This document shows positions 35,101-46,935 of a stretch of 64,000 bases of DNA, one piece after another (the first letter of the stretch is position 1; each line of letters opens with the position of its first letter). The DNA is from Daucus carota subsp. sativus (lineage: Eukaryota > Streptophyta > Magnoliopsida > Apiales > Apiaceae): the NCBI RefSeq assembly GCF_001625215.2, contig NC_030382.2, positions 49,255,364-49,319,363 of the forward strand, read 5' to 3'. The position numbers were made by a program, and so were the translations under genes. The notes under the pieces were generated by a model. It ran no database searches and was not told the origin of the DNA. It saw only the letters and a program-made list of their open reading frames with translations.

Positions 35101-36795
35101 TAATATGACGTAAAAAAATCAAGGGAGGTAATAATATTATAATTTATAAATCACAGATAATATAAAATTATCCAAACAAAAAATATAATATATATATTTA
35201 TCATTATTTTAAATTTATGCAAACAGCTCAAAATAATGCAAGTTAATACTCAGTGACCATAAACCGGCTAAATTTATACTAGTATGTTTGCCCGCGTTGC
35301 GGGTGGAACAATTAAATTCTTTCTCCAATACGACAAACAAATTTTATATTTGTAAAACAAAATTTTTACAATAAATCTATAATTGTATTCAATTAATTAA
35401 TAAATTGATAAGTAATTTCTATGTTAATAAATTGTTTGTTTATTTTTTGCTATTATTTTTCTTCTGTTTTCTTGTATTTTTGCCGATAAGTTTTTGCTTG
35501 CGATTAGAATTTCGGTTTTTTGGTTTTGAAATATAAAGAATTTAATGTACATTCTATGCACATTTATATTTTTTTAATTGTTAACCAATAAATAATATAA
35601 TTTTTATTATAGGATTGGATCAATATTATGTATTTGAAAAACATAATAAAATTTAATCAATAAATTTTTTTACAAAATTAATCAAAGTTAGACGAAGACA
35701 TTAACAAAATTAGACAAAGTCTTTGATATTGAGTAAAAAAACATTATGGGGAAACCATATGCCACTTTTAAGTCTACTTCTTTTCAAATCACCGCTTTTG
35801 TTCATTTTCATCCCTTTAAATGATCTCTTCACCCTCTTCTTGCACACTTTCACTTTGTAGAAGGCTGAATCGTTTTTTTAATTCTTGTAGCATGATGGCG
35901 TGTTTTCCATGTATCCCCAACTTTGTAAAGTTTCTTGATACGGATGGATTTGTACAGATACATCGTAAAACTTTTTCTGTTACATAAAGCAAATAAAAAC
36001 ATCAGGCCCACACAGAAATCTCTATAGTCTGATGTCGATCAAATGTGAGAATAAATTATGTGAAGGCATGAGCGGCTAAGTGACATCAATTACTAAACTA
36101 TCACAATTATGTAATGGATGATGATTTCTTAACTTGGCAGTAAACTTGCATGCCTCAATTGCAGCTTCAGCACGTGCATTAACATACCTCTATTGCAGGA
36201 AATTATTATTCAAAAAAAAGAATATTGACACTCCTTTTTCTGCAATGACGACTCCAACACATATAAAACAGACATTTCGATAGCTTCAGCATCTGAGAAG
36301 CTAAATACCTGGTGCTTGAATTGAATTCTTTACTCCATGACTTGGATGTCTGGCTGGAGTCCAAGCACCAAATATTATTTTGGAACCTACATTGTAAGAT
36401 TCAAAGTCGATAATTTACATTGATTGTAGATATCAAATTAAAATGCCTAAAAGTATAAATAAGAATTGGAAAATCATGAGCATTATTTTGAACATACAAA
36501 ATAATAACAGTATAAGTAAATATCATTTTCGGAAAACATTAATATCGATTTACCCTGATGAGTAGAATGGTTTGGTATCTGCCATGGGAAGTTGGTGGGA
36601 GTTGGAGTTCCGAGTGGAACTTCAGAACCAGCATAAGTAAAGCAATATAATTTATCTATAACATGATTTCATTTTCCATCTTTTCCAAGATTTTATATTA
36701 GCTTCGTAAGGGTCATTTCTTCCTTTTATAAGAAGTAAGAAATACAAAACCTATTAGGCTATTACACATCAAAAGTTAAGAACCTGATGAAGCAT

Positions 36796-37330
36796 ACCGC
36801 CTTCTCATTAGAAGTACTGCAAATAGCAACTTTCACTCCTTCTGCAAATGCCTGATCAATTAATCTGCAAAATTTGCATAACGGCCATATAAACCTCATA
36901 ATCATGCCACTGTTTTTGTTTAGTATAACAAACTGAGTATTAAATGTTATTAGATGAATCCATTATTATGTTCAATTGCATCTAATTTAACATTCAGGTG
37001 TTAGATAATCCAGTAGCTTACTTTGCAACACCAAACCGTAGAGGCAGCAACTTCTTCTCAATAAGGACCATAAACAGCTCTGTCTTTCACTTGTGAAGTG
37101 AAGCAATAAAATCCTTCCGTTCTTCTTCACCCTTTAGAGCCTTTTCTGGCCACTTTGTCTTGTTAAAATAAGCGGTCATCCTCAATTATCAAACAATCAC
37201 CAAAATACCTAAGATATAATATCAAGTAAATGATAATGAAAACAAACTGCGTACCTTTCTTTGCCACCGCCAATTTTGAGCAACTCTCCGTACAAATCAA
37301 CATCCCATAGAACACCCAATTCCTTCTGTA
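36796..37330 (-). pseudogene. CbbY-like HAD hydrolase pseudogene fragment
   Basis: Three exon-like blocks in minus-strand order. At about 37330-37251: KELGVLWDVDLYGELLKIGG. At about 37183-37021: MTAYFNKTKWPEKALKGEEE..., then TELFMVLIEKKLLPLRFGVA. At about 36863-36796: LIDQAFAEGVKVAICSTSNE. They match the middle of plastid CbbY-like haloacid-dehalogenase proteins (I remember At3g48420). Intron-like gaps remain, so the copy is DNA-derived rather than retroposed. An in-frame TGA (37087-37089) interrupts the second block after SLHK. Both the N-terminal catalytic Asp region and the C-terminal half are missing. Non-functional fragment. Confidence 0.8.
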
Positions 37331-38084
37331 TAATCAAATTAAATCAAAATCTGCCATTAGCCCTCCTCAGGTCCTTATCTACTTCAATTATTAAAATCTA
37401 TAAGAAATAGAAAATATTATTAATTTTTTATCAAGTTTTAATAGTATAAACTGATTGAAATTATATATATTTACTTATTTAGTTGAAAAAAGTGAGTTTT
37501 TGAATTTCTCATTAAAAATTATATAATAGAATATTATTATACATGCAATGCATGTAATAAAGTAGTAATATGTAGGTTTCTACATCATTTGTGAAATACA
37601 GGAGAAATAAAGCAGAAAGAGTACAATTATAATATCATTTTTAGTCAAATAAATCAAGACTTGACGGCTACTTTATATATAAAGCACTCTCAACTTATGA
37701 TTTGAATTTCTGGGGATTCATTAGGCCTTTCTCCATTCCAACAGCAATTATGACAACTTTCATATAGATATCCATTGTTATAGCTAGTAAGGCTCTGCAG
37801 TTGATCATAATTAAAACTTCTTCAACTAAGCTGATGAAAAGAATGAGCCGAATAACACATCTAATAAACCAATAAATACCATGCAAACTTATTTGTGCAG
37901 ATCCTGCGAATTTATAACCCAAGACAAATATAGATAGCACAAAACTGTAGGTTTCCAGTACGTTCAACATTAGTTATTAAGTAAGATTTTTGGAATGGCT
38001 AGAATTCACATGTTTTAATTCTATGATTAACCTTTTACAGCAGAACTATAACAACACTTTGCAGACAATTCCATCATCACCTGA

Positions 38085-39727
38085 GCCAGTATATTATGGT
38101 GTGGATCATGGTCCAATGGTGTCACCGTCCCTGCATGACCAAACCAAGTATTAATCGGCCTAAGCTCCCACCACCACTATAACAGTAGTATGAGACAACA
38201 ATGTCCTTCTGGAACTCAGGTATCTGCATTAATAATAAAAAGAAAAATGAGACTGCAGACTTAAGGAAAATGATACATGTAATGCAAGAATTCTATATAA
38301 CAACTTATACATTAAGAAAAATAATACAATTGGAAATGGAGACAATATACTGACAAACAAAAGCGGTGACACATAAACTCCAATTGTTATTTTCCTAGTC
38401 TTGTGATTTTGGCTTAGAAAAGTTGGTCAAAGGAAAATATTGTGCAAGCCAGAGCAAAAGACAAAGGCAAGAAAACTATTTACTCCTCAAAAAATTCAAA
38501 ATTAATCTTTTCCCAAACTAAGAGAGGCTGCTTGGCGGCTAAATGTACTCCACAAAAAAATAGCATGTAGTGCAATAGACGGTGTCAAAATGACAGAGAG
38601 TAGATATACTCTCATTAAAGGAGTAGAAAGCGAAAGCCTAATATATTAAGATTAAATTAAAATCTGGGTATATTAAAAAAAGTACCTTGTTACATTTGCC
38701 TAAAATGTTGGAAGGGAATCCCTACAGAATTACCCAGCTATAATTGTTCTAAGAAACGCTCATCAGGGAAGGAGATGGAGAAGAAAGATACACCAACCAG
38801 TCAGGAACTTCCAATCGTTGGGCCAAAATCTTGGCGTAATAATGGCGGCAAGACATTGCAAAAATCAGGGTGTTGAATTCTCCAGTTCGCTCCACCGAAA
38901 GCTCACTGATAAACTTGTGGTGAGAGATCAGACATAGTGCCACCATTTTGGGGGGATATATAGCATCACCTTCTTCCAATATGCAGTCCATAAATTCCAG
39001 GTTCTGGATATTTGGAAACTGCTTCTCATCTATGTTGTCCAAATCAACCTTTACAAAAAATTTACTCTCATCAATACTAAAGTTGGATGAATGTGAAACA
39101 TGATTTTTTCTAGCAATGCATTATTACTATTATTGATTAATTAACTAATAAAAAGTCCCATTACTGAATAAATTGAAGTCTGTTAAAGTTCTTTTAGATG
39201 CCGATTGGTAAACCGTCTTATCCCAGAAGTTGTTCCACCTACGTTTATACAATTTGAAAAACAAATTAGAGATTTGAGAGATCCTACCAAGACTGAGAGG
39301 ATGCTAAATACATATGAGAATGAATCATTTTCAGTTTGTTTCATGTGTTACACATCTGCCTTTACTAATTGCGTCGGACACAAATTTTGTTGCTTGTACA
39401 ACATTTAGTTCTATCCTTATAACAAATCAGATTAGAACTTGTCCATCTCTTGCCCACTTCCCTTGCTTGAATTAAGATATTTGATTTCTATGTTTGTTTG
39501 GAATCAAACTTAAATGGAATCCTTAATATCATACCCTCATAAAATTAATCCAAAAATAAATTCATGTAATGCAAGAATTCTATACAACTTATACACATCA
39601 GAAAATATGCATGCTTAAAAGTAGGGACAGAAAAAGTACTGTCATTGGTCTGAATCCTGTCGAGAAACTCAGAAAATGTGATTAGTTCTTGCTTCCATTC
39701 TCTGCTTAAGTAGTTTTTTCCAACCTG
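38085..39727 (-). pseudogene. JMJ30/JMJD5-like JmjC pseudogene, exons out of order
   Basis: Three blocks on the minus strand match JMJ30-type JmjC oxygenases. Block A, about 39727-39637: VGKNYLSREWKQELITFSEF. Block B, about 39060-38830: DNIDEKQFPNIQNLEFMDCI...EEGDAIY, then a one-base frameshift into PPKWWHYV, a stop, and SLTTSLSVSF. Block C, about 38225-38085: QIPEFQKDIVVSYYCYSGGG, then a frameshift into TWFGHAGTVTPL and DHDPHHNILAQV. In intact proteins the order is A-C-B, so the copy is rearranged. The Fe(II) ligand motif is usually HHD and reads DHD here, so a metal ligand appears lost. Frameshifts, a stop, scrambled order and missing ends all show it is dead. Confidence 0.8.
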
Positions 39728-41195
39728 TTGGGACAGAGCATTATTCTTTTCCAAATGCAAATTGAAACATGTCTCAAGTTTAAAAAGAGACAAATACATA
39801 TATACAACTTAATGCGAACGACTATAAACTAATAGTCAAGTCAAGTTTACTTATTGCCAGTGTTCTTTTTTCCTCACACAGTTTCTTAAATAATAAAGCA
39901 TATCCAAACTCAAAAATCCAGAACACGAAATGACCGCATACCATTCCTGGATGTGAGAGTGTATTATCCAACTAACACAGTTTAAAAAAGTGAATTAAAT
40001 TTGGTGGAGACCTATTTAATGTAGCAGTTTCATGTGCTCCTTCAATTCTAACCAGTTTGATAAAGATATATGCAATATATCCATCAATTACAAAATGAAG
40101 GAGGCATACAACGAAAGGAGCATTTCAGATTAGACTAATAAGCAAGCAAAAATTAAAGGGACGAAGAAACTTTGCCAGCAGCAACTGTAATTATTTATCC
40201 CAAAAAAGTAATCAGTGATTAAAATATAGTTGCAACACAGATTGTATACTCGTGTAAGTAACCCACACATAGATGCATATACAAACTAACAATAGTGAAA
40301 TTCTTTGAACCCTTAAACATTAGTCTTGTACCTAGCCAATGTACCTCAGTTGAGCCAGTATCATGCTAATCAAGAGTGGTAACAGCTCTATACGGCCACC
40401 AGCCCCTCACATCAGTGACGGAAGTACATTAGTGTTGTGCATTACATCAAACAGTTAGAGCGCAAATTACAATTCCTATATTTAAGAGTTCACACATATC
40501 AGGTACATCCCAAAAAATTAGTTTATAAACATTTAATCAAACACAACGATGAACACAAACTCAAAAAAGTGTGACCAGATCATTATTAAAGGAGATAAGA
40601 ATGTGGGAAATACATAACCATGAGTAGACAATGAAGATTCATTCCAACAATCAGCTCCATCGACGTGAGCTTTAAAAGATGCAAACAAATATAGTGAAAC
40701 AACAGTAAGGAGCACAAAACATGTACAAACCAACCATATACAAAATTTTAAAAGGAAGAGATGGGTTAGAGAAATCCACAATCGAGCTCCGAAGCAACCT
40801 GTTTCAAATTAAACCTTTCCACAGAATCCATCAATCAAAGCTCAGACAACCACATCGGAGAAGCTACACAAATCAATAAATCAGTACATATGCAATCTCG
40901 AAACCAAATTGAAAAGAGGGAAGACGCAAGAAGAGGTTGAAACTTTACCCAAAAAACATAAGCGCTGATTTTGAATGTAGATTTTGAAAGTAGATACATC
41001 TACTCAGCTGGTACAGATACGGAGAAAGGGATTAACGACACGTGGGAGTATGGAGAGGGAATCAGTGGCTTGGATGGTTTGAACGTATGCAGAGCCGTAT
41101 AGTTCAATGGCAGAATTGTAAATACGGGAGATAAAATGTGGGTGACATAGTCATTTTAATGGTATTTATGCAACAGGCTTTATAATATAGATAGA

Positions 41196-41986
41196 TATTT
41201 AAGATAGTATATCAACTAATTTTTATAAATTATAATTCCGCTACATCGTCTTCTTAATTTATACATATCCTTTATCCTCTGTATACAGATAATTACTCAT
41301 TATTCAGAAAAGAGAAAAGAATCATAGCTTGTGAGTTGTGACCCGTTTAATATTACACTGCCAGGTAAAACATTTAATTTATAGGAGCCCAAGCATCAAT
41401 TGACTATTAGTAGATACGATGCTGTACGTATGTATAGATATTGTACAACAATTTGGTTGGACTTAAGTACTGCTGTATCTTTCTAAATCTTTGTGTGAGT
41501 TTATATAGTATTATTTACATGAACAAGAATGGATCCGTTTCTTCAACCTCTCGTTTTAGATTCTCAACTGTCTGAGATCTAGAATAATTTCCTAGCCATT
41601 CTACTTAACTTGTATTCAAATCTATAGAAAGATAATTCAAAGATTTTATTCCTAACTCATTCATCATTACATTCTGGAATACACATCTTTATTCATCTCT
41701 GTAATTTATAAAACAACCCGCAGTAGCTAAAAACCAACACAAAGAAGAAACGAAAATGAAAATAAAAAAATTGTACAACATCAACTAATGCCTCTTGATC
41801 TCAGCATGTCTCACCAGGCTCTACTCCAGTTTTATTTGTTGATCTTTCGCGGCACGGTCCTCTCTGTAAAATGTGTTAACGAAATTAAGTATGAAGAATG
41901 CAGTTTCGAGTTTTTAAAAATATGATATGTGATGAACAACTGGTTTTTAGTACTGACCTGCATCTGTAGATGTTCAGGCTTGAAGA
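41196..41986. other. Intergenic and CAX 3' flank
   Basis: AT-rich, with nothing recognisable apart from the CAX 3' UTR at its right end (minus-strand gene). Confidence 0.4.
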
Positions 41987-44900
41987 TTACGCCGAGTTCC
42001 TGCTAGCTATATGATCTGCAAATAGAGTTGTTAGTAAATTATGTTTATGATGATTGTGCTGGTAATTAGCAAATGGTATTGATCTATAGGCACTCACTGC
42101 TTGTAGGAAGTTTCTGAACAAAAAAACAAGCAGCAACTACTATATAAGCAAGACAAAGAACCGCTCCTTTCAGGTAATGTGAAGTCCCATCCTGTTCATA
42201 TCAGATAGGGAAGCAGATTATAAGGGCGCGGTTTTATATATAAGTGAATGGAAAAATTTAATAAATTCAGTGACTGACTGTGGTAATGAACTAGGCTTGT
42301 TGTGTCAACTACTGATCACAATAGAATTAAGCAATAATAATGGCTTATGAACTAAATGTTGGAAGTTTGTCATTTTGAGCACCAATTTGAGTGAGGCTCG
42401 GCTACGTGCTCGTGGCGGGTTATGCTGGGATTATGTTCTCCTCCGAGAGAGCTTTCCAATGCATGTTTATTCACTCAAAACGACTAAGGAATGGATGAGT
42501 TGTGATGATCCAAAGTTGCTTCCTTGGTAGTGGAAAATTGGAAAAGAGAGCTAGTATCCCACATAGAAAAGAATATGGGCTTTTAATGGGTTTATATAGT
42601 AGAACACTCTTGCAGTGTTTAACTTGTGTTAGTGTGTTATGCTCCACCACCTACGTGCGCACGGGGTGCAAATTGTGGGATTTCGAGGCAAGCCTCGGGC
42701 TTTTCCGCGTGTGCGACCTGCGGACACGAATGCAGCAAAATCTGGGCCCGAAGAATTACGTACTAGTTTTGCTGAATTTATTTTTCCACTGGGCTTGGGC
42801 TCAATTAAATTGACAGAAATTAATTCCGATTTGATTTCGGATTAATTGTTTGGTTTAAATTAATTCCAATTTGATTTCGGATTTAATTTATAACCGTGTT
42901 AATTAATTAACGTGTTTTAATTAATTACAAAGCACAAGCCTTGCATCGCATATATATATTCATTATAGCTTAGGGTTTTAGGCATACGAAAACACACAGC
43001 CTCTCGCATCCAAAACCCTAGCCGCGTCGGTGATAGCATACGAAAACACACAGCCTCTCGCATCCAAAACCCTAGCCGCGTCGGTGATAGTTCTCGGTCT
43101 TGTTCTTGTTCGTCGAAGGTGCTTACTGCATCGTTCAATCCGTTTTATCCTGGGAGGCGATCGTTCATCACACACGGTGAGGGCGAAATACGCTTTAAGG
43201 AGACAGTTACGCACTGGACTCGGATTTCTGTTCATATATCCTTCGTTCTGTTTTGTCTCCTTACGCCTACTGTTTTGTCACATACACACAAACGCACGTA
43301 TTGTATTGTTGGTTTTTGCACAGATTGTATAACACTAAACATGTTATTCTGTTGAGTAAGTACGGTTTCTCTAATTAGAGGGTGTCGATAGAAACCTGTA
43401 ATGTGAAGGCTGTCAAGAGAATTGCAAGTGCAAGCGAACCAGTTTGGAGGAGTCCAAAATCAAGATCAATTGAGATGCCCATGATCCACCCGACAAGCAC
43501 ACATAGGGGAATCTGAGAAGAAAGAAGTGACAACAATGTTTGATCAACATCTTGCTGATTAGTGTAGCAATGAAGAAATCCTTAGACTGAGTACTAACCA
43601 CAAACATTGAAATTTGTGTAGCAGACCCCAGAGAAACACCTAAAGATATATCCTGTATGATTACAATGTCAGGGTCATGAAACACCTAGTAGCTCAATGA
43701 AGTAATTGAGGTCAAGAATGTGCAAGATACCAGCTTGTTCTTGAATGCAAATATGACTGATCCAGCGTGTTCTGCTGCATTTCCAACTATCGGGAGCAAT
43801 ATAATGCTGATAAAGCTTACAGAAATACCCCAAGAAGTTGATGCATCCTGATGAAGAAAGTATAGTACATCTCCATGAATGATCACATGCATACTTATTT
43901 TGTTGAAACAGTGAAGTTTTGATCAGTGCTAATTTTATAGTATATATACCTCTATGGTACCCACAACATACTCTGATAGCAGAGCAATTGTAATTGTCAT
44001 ACCAACCAACCAAACGAGTCCGCTTGAGATTCCTATCTCAGGCTTCTCTTCTGTTTCCTTGTTACCTTCGTCTTCCTGGCAATAACCACCATGATACCAT
44101 ATTATAACATTTAACTGAATACAATTTGGTATTAGAGCCCCTTACTTATCTATTTCAGGAATTAAGACAATGGTAGGGCCTTAGTAGTCACCTCCTGTGC
44201 TTCAAACAACTGGTGATGAGTCTTTAACTGGAAAACGAGATATGCAACATATGCTATAAGCATAACAATGCTGCTTGCTCTAGACAACTGAAGAATTGAT
44301 CCCTGCACTAGATCACTAGACGGCTTTATAGCATACTTGAACATCAATGGCAGCAGATGGCAAATCAATCCCAGAAACAAAAGCAATGAATTCACATCAG
44401 CCTGCTTCTGTTCAATTCCAAACAGAATAAGTAATTAAAAAAAGTATACAACCAGTTTAGCTCAATTGGATCAGTTTTATCTTCATAAATTTACATATAT
44501 CTTACTCGGTCATATTTCTGCTCTTTGTATAGGTTTGCCAATCCTCCACATAAAAGGGAGCTTCCAAGAACAAGCAGAAGGTTCGATAGAACAGAACCAT
44601 AAAGTGAATACTTTAGCACATCAATTTTCCCTTGGCGTATTGCTAATAAAGCAATAATCAGCTCTGTTGCATTACCACAGGTCGCGTTCAAAAGTCCCCC
44701 CACTGCAAATATATTGCAAAGTTAAAGTTTACACCTCATGTCGAATGCCAAACTCAAATTAACAATATCAGGACAGTACAAATAACATTTTGAAAATATC
44801 AATCACATGAATAGATGAATAGATACTCATGCAAGCATGTTTCTTGCTGAACATACCTGTTGGACCAGTGTAGAATGAAACTTGCCTACAGCAATCGAAA

Positions 44901-45409
44901 AAGAAGAGAGAAATTAGCATTTAAAATCAAGAATCATTTCACATATATAAAATAAAGGCGGAAATCAAACTGAACCGAACTTACTCAGTCACAAAGCTAA
45001 TACGTTCAGCAAGTAGAGCGAGTCCAAGTAAGCTCAGAGCAAATATCCAAGGCTGACAATCATTTGAAAATTTCAAAACGCAATCAAAATAGATAAATAA
45101 AATGTTTAAATGACAGTATAATGTTATTTCAACACTCACTCTTCCTAAATTATAAGATTCGGCAGCAATTGCAGCAGGGATTGCCGGAAATAACACAATA
45201 AGCTTGGTTCCAAATATCACTTGTTGCAAATTAGCTACAAAATTCTTCAGACACCGAAACCGAACTTTGTTAACAAGCTCAGGGTCGGACTTCGTTCGCA
45301 ACAATGAAGCCGATAAGGTCTGTGCCGACCGGTAATGATGCTCCCTGCTTGAAACCCTGATCTCTCCAGCTTCTTCAACATCCCAGGTAATATTTTCTTG
45401 TGAACCCAT
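41987..45409 (-). CDS. CAX: Vacuolar cation/H+ exchanger, CAX1/CAX3 type
   Basis: Eleven exons in transcript order: 45409-45140, 45052-44985, 44885-44857, 44702-44506, 44407-44192, 44075-43950, 43847-43731, 43652-43599, 43512-43396, 42191-42098, 42015-41987. All introns are GT-AG with consistent phases, giving 438 residues; close homologues are about 460. CAX proteins load Ca2+ or other divalent cations into the vacuole in exchange for H+. The N-terminus ([14 protein letters not shown]) matches the regulatory region of CAX1/CAX3. The two alpha repeats are present: [13 protein letters not shown] and [19 protein letters not shown]. Between them sits the acidic stretch [13 protein letters not shown]. 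The C-terminus is short ([13 protein letters not shown]). Exons 3 and 11 are only 29 bases of coding sequence each. Intron 9-10 (42192-43395) is enlarged to 1.2 kb by a solo LTR. Confidence 0.93.
42352..43339 (+). mobile_element. Solo LTR (978 bp) with 5-bp target-site duplication, inside a CAX intron
   Basis: The LTR spans 42357-43334. It starts TGTTGGAAGTTTGTC and ends GTATAACA, giving TGTT...AACA termini. It is flanked on both sides by CTAAA (42352-42356 and 43335-43339), an exact 5-bp target duplication. No internal retrotransposon domain or second LTR is present, which indicates an insertion reduced by LTR-LTR recombination. A TATA-like TTTATATAG near 42592 and transcribed-leader-like sequence lie inside. 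Its orientation is opposite to CAX transcription. Copia versus Gypsy was not determined. Confidence 0.85.
42982..43089 (+). repeat. Perfect 54-bp tandem duplication inside the solo LTR
   Basis: 42982-43035 and 43036-43089 are the same unit, starting GCATACGAAAACACACAGCC and ending CGTCGGTGATA. Confidence 0.95.
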
Positions 45410-45462
45410 CTTTTGTGAAATTTATTTGTATGATCACAACAGAATATGCAGGGGAAGCACAG

Positions 45463-45468
45463 TTTATA
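45463..45468 (-). promoter_or_regulatory. TATA-like box of CAX
   Basis: TATAAA on the minus strand, 54 bases before the CAX ATG. Plausible, though the leader would be short. Confidence 0.4.
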
Positions 45469-46328
45469 CAGTCACATAAATACTGTATGTGTAACAACGG
45501 GTAGAGTAGTGCAATTTCCTGGAATTTTCGCAAGCTTTGTTTTGCATGAGTTACTTAGATCACTTTAATGCGGGTATCATTTGCATGAATTATATTCTTC
45601 CAAAATAGGTGTGATCACTCTTCATTAATGCATATTCTTTTTACAAAAATATAAATGTAGCATAGTTATCTATTCCTGTCCAATTACAAACATGCCCTTG
45701 TACTTCAAGTTAAATTACTTCAAGTTAAATTGAAAAAAAATATGTGAGTGCAAATTAAATCTCAGTATCAAACTAAAATCAACATCATCAATCAAAATTA
45801 TTCATACACTTCCTATCATATTATTTAATTTTGGAAGAATATATTTATACACGATTCGGATTTTCTGCTAATGAAGAGATTTGGATACTATAACAATTAA
45901 AATTATTTGTTGGAGACTTCTACGTGTTTTTAAGGAATTTGATCTCATATTTAAATTATTATTTTATGAATAATAAAAAAACATATAAGTAACATATACA
46001 AACATGAAGAGTATTTTAAAATGTAATATTATGGAGTACACAAAGAAAAAATAGTGCAAAAATAAAATGTGATTTAAGAGAGTACACGGATAGAAACAAT
46101 AGTAAGAAAAAAAATACAATTTTTCTAGTGTTATCATGATCACATGCTACATATAGAATTTTATAAATTTAATTTATATCCACTAATTTTTAAATTCTAC
46201 ATAAAAAGTCAAAATCGAAAATAATCGGTCAAGTGACAGAACAAGATTTAATCGAAAAATAATTAAATTGGTCGAGATTAATCCAATTAAGATTTAATCA
46301 GTTCAACAAATAAGGGAACATAGATTGA

Positions 46329-46356
46329 TCGGTGATTAATCATGATTAATCACCGA
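46329..46356. repeat. 28-bp perfect palindrome
   Basis: TCGGTGATTAATCA is followed directly by its reverse complement, with no spacer. Confidence 0.9.
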
Positions 46357-46443
46357 CTTGTAGAACAGAATTTCTTAATAATAATGAATTTTTGCATATA
46401 CAGTGTTACACTAACAAAAATTTAATAGACAAAATTTACGGTT

Positions 46444-46935
46444 AATTATCAAGTTTGTCACTGAAATGGGCTTAATGTATCAAATTGATCACTGAACTCA
46501 AAACGGTATCAAAATGGTCACTGAAGTGGCCATAAATATCAAACAGGTACCTTGAAATATAAGTTCAGCAGTAAAAATATTATTTACAAAATTTTACACA
46601 TTATTTTTGAATGTTACCTAAACCAAGTAAAAGGTTATGACTTCTAATATTTATGATAATATATTTAGATTTTATCAAGTTTATTTATTATTATTTTTAA
46701 TTAAAACAAAAAAATAACTTTATAATAAAATATAAATAATAAATAAACTTGATAAAATATAATTATATTATTTTAAATACTAAAAGTTATAAACATTTAA
46801 AAATAATGTGTAAAAATTTATAAATAATATTTTTACTGCTTGAACTTATATTTTAAGATATCTGTTTGATATTTATGACCAGTGACCATCTTAATACCGT
46901 TTTGAGTTCAGTAACGAACTTGATACATTAAGGGG
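46444..46935. mobile_element. Long inverted-repeat (fold-back) element, ~490 bp
   Basis: The left arm (about 46450-46695) and right arm (about 46715-46935) are inverted copies along most of their length. The left CTTAATGTATCAAATTGATC...ACTGAACTCAAAACGGTAT is mirrored at the right end by ATACCGTTTTGAGTTCAGTA...CTTGATACATTAAG, and the arms continue through TAAAAATATTATTTA and TTTATCAAGTTTATTTATT. The left end also repeats GTCACTGAA/ATCACTGAA/GTCACTGAA about every 33 bases. It would form a long imperfect hairpin if transcribed. No coding capacity. Confidence 0.8.

Larger units (their letters stand above)
31161..35282. other. Gene-poor AT-rich intergenic region
   Basis: Holds the PRISE promoter, an imperfect tandem repeat (31550-31747) and a GTTTGG-type element (31869-32113). 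From about 32120 to 35282 it is mostly unique AT-rich DNA. The scattered short open frames here lack family matches and splice context. Confidence 0.5.
35283..41195. mobile_element. Probable Helitron-like element carrying captured gene fragments
   Basis: The left end reads TATACTAGTATGTTTGCCCG followed by CGTTGCGGGTGG, containing a CCCGC/GCGGG hairpin. The right end reads GCTTTATAATATAGATAGAT. I associate both styles of end with plant Helitron-like non-autonomous elements. Between them lie at least two unrelated, non-functional, intron-containing gene fragments in the same (minus) orientation: CbbY-like at 36796-37330 and JMJ30-like at 38085-39727. That is the classic picture of Helitron gene capture. 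No replicase/helicase was found, and no CTRR 3' end was pinned down, so class and exact borders are inference. An alternative is a simple graveyard of dispersed duplications. Confidence 0.4.
45410..46443. other. CAX promoter and AT-rich intergenic DNA
   Basis: Upstream region of CAX with a TATA-like site at 45463-45468, then AT-rich DNA with a 28-bp perfect palindrome at 46329-46356. No gene seen. Confidence 0.5.

Noticed and set aside
38749-39042. Apparent F-box/LRR-like 97-residue reverse frame
   Set aside because: The N-terminal part matches the JmjC C-terminal region of JMJ30, and a one-base shift restores PPKWWHYV. It is a frameshifted pseudogene block.
42982-43089. Repeat array resembling CRISPR
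   Set aside because: Only two head-to-tail units without spacers, inside a plant LTR.
42502-43355. Several open frames of 68-103 codons between CAX exons
   Set aside because: They lie inside the solo LTR and have no retroviral or cellular domain.
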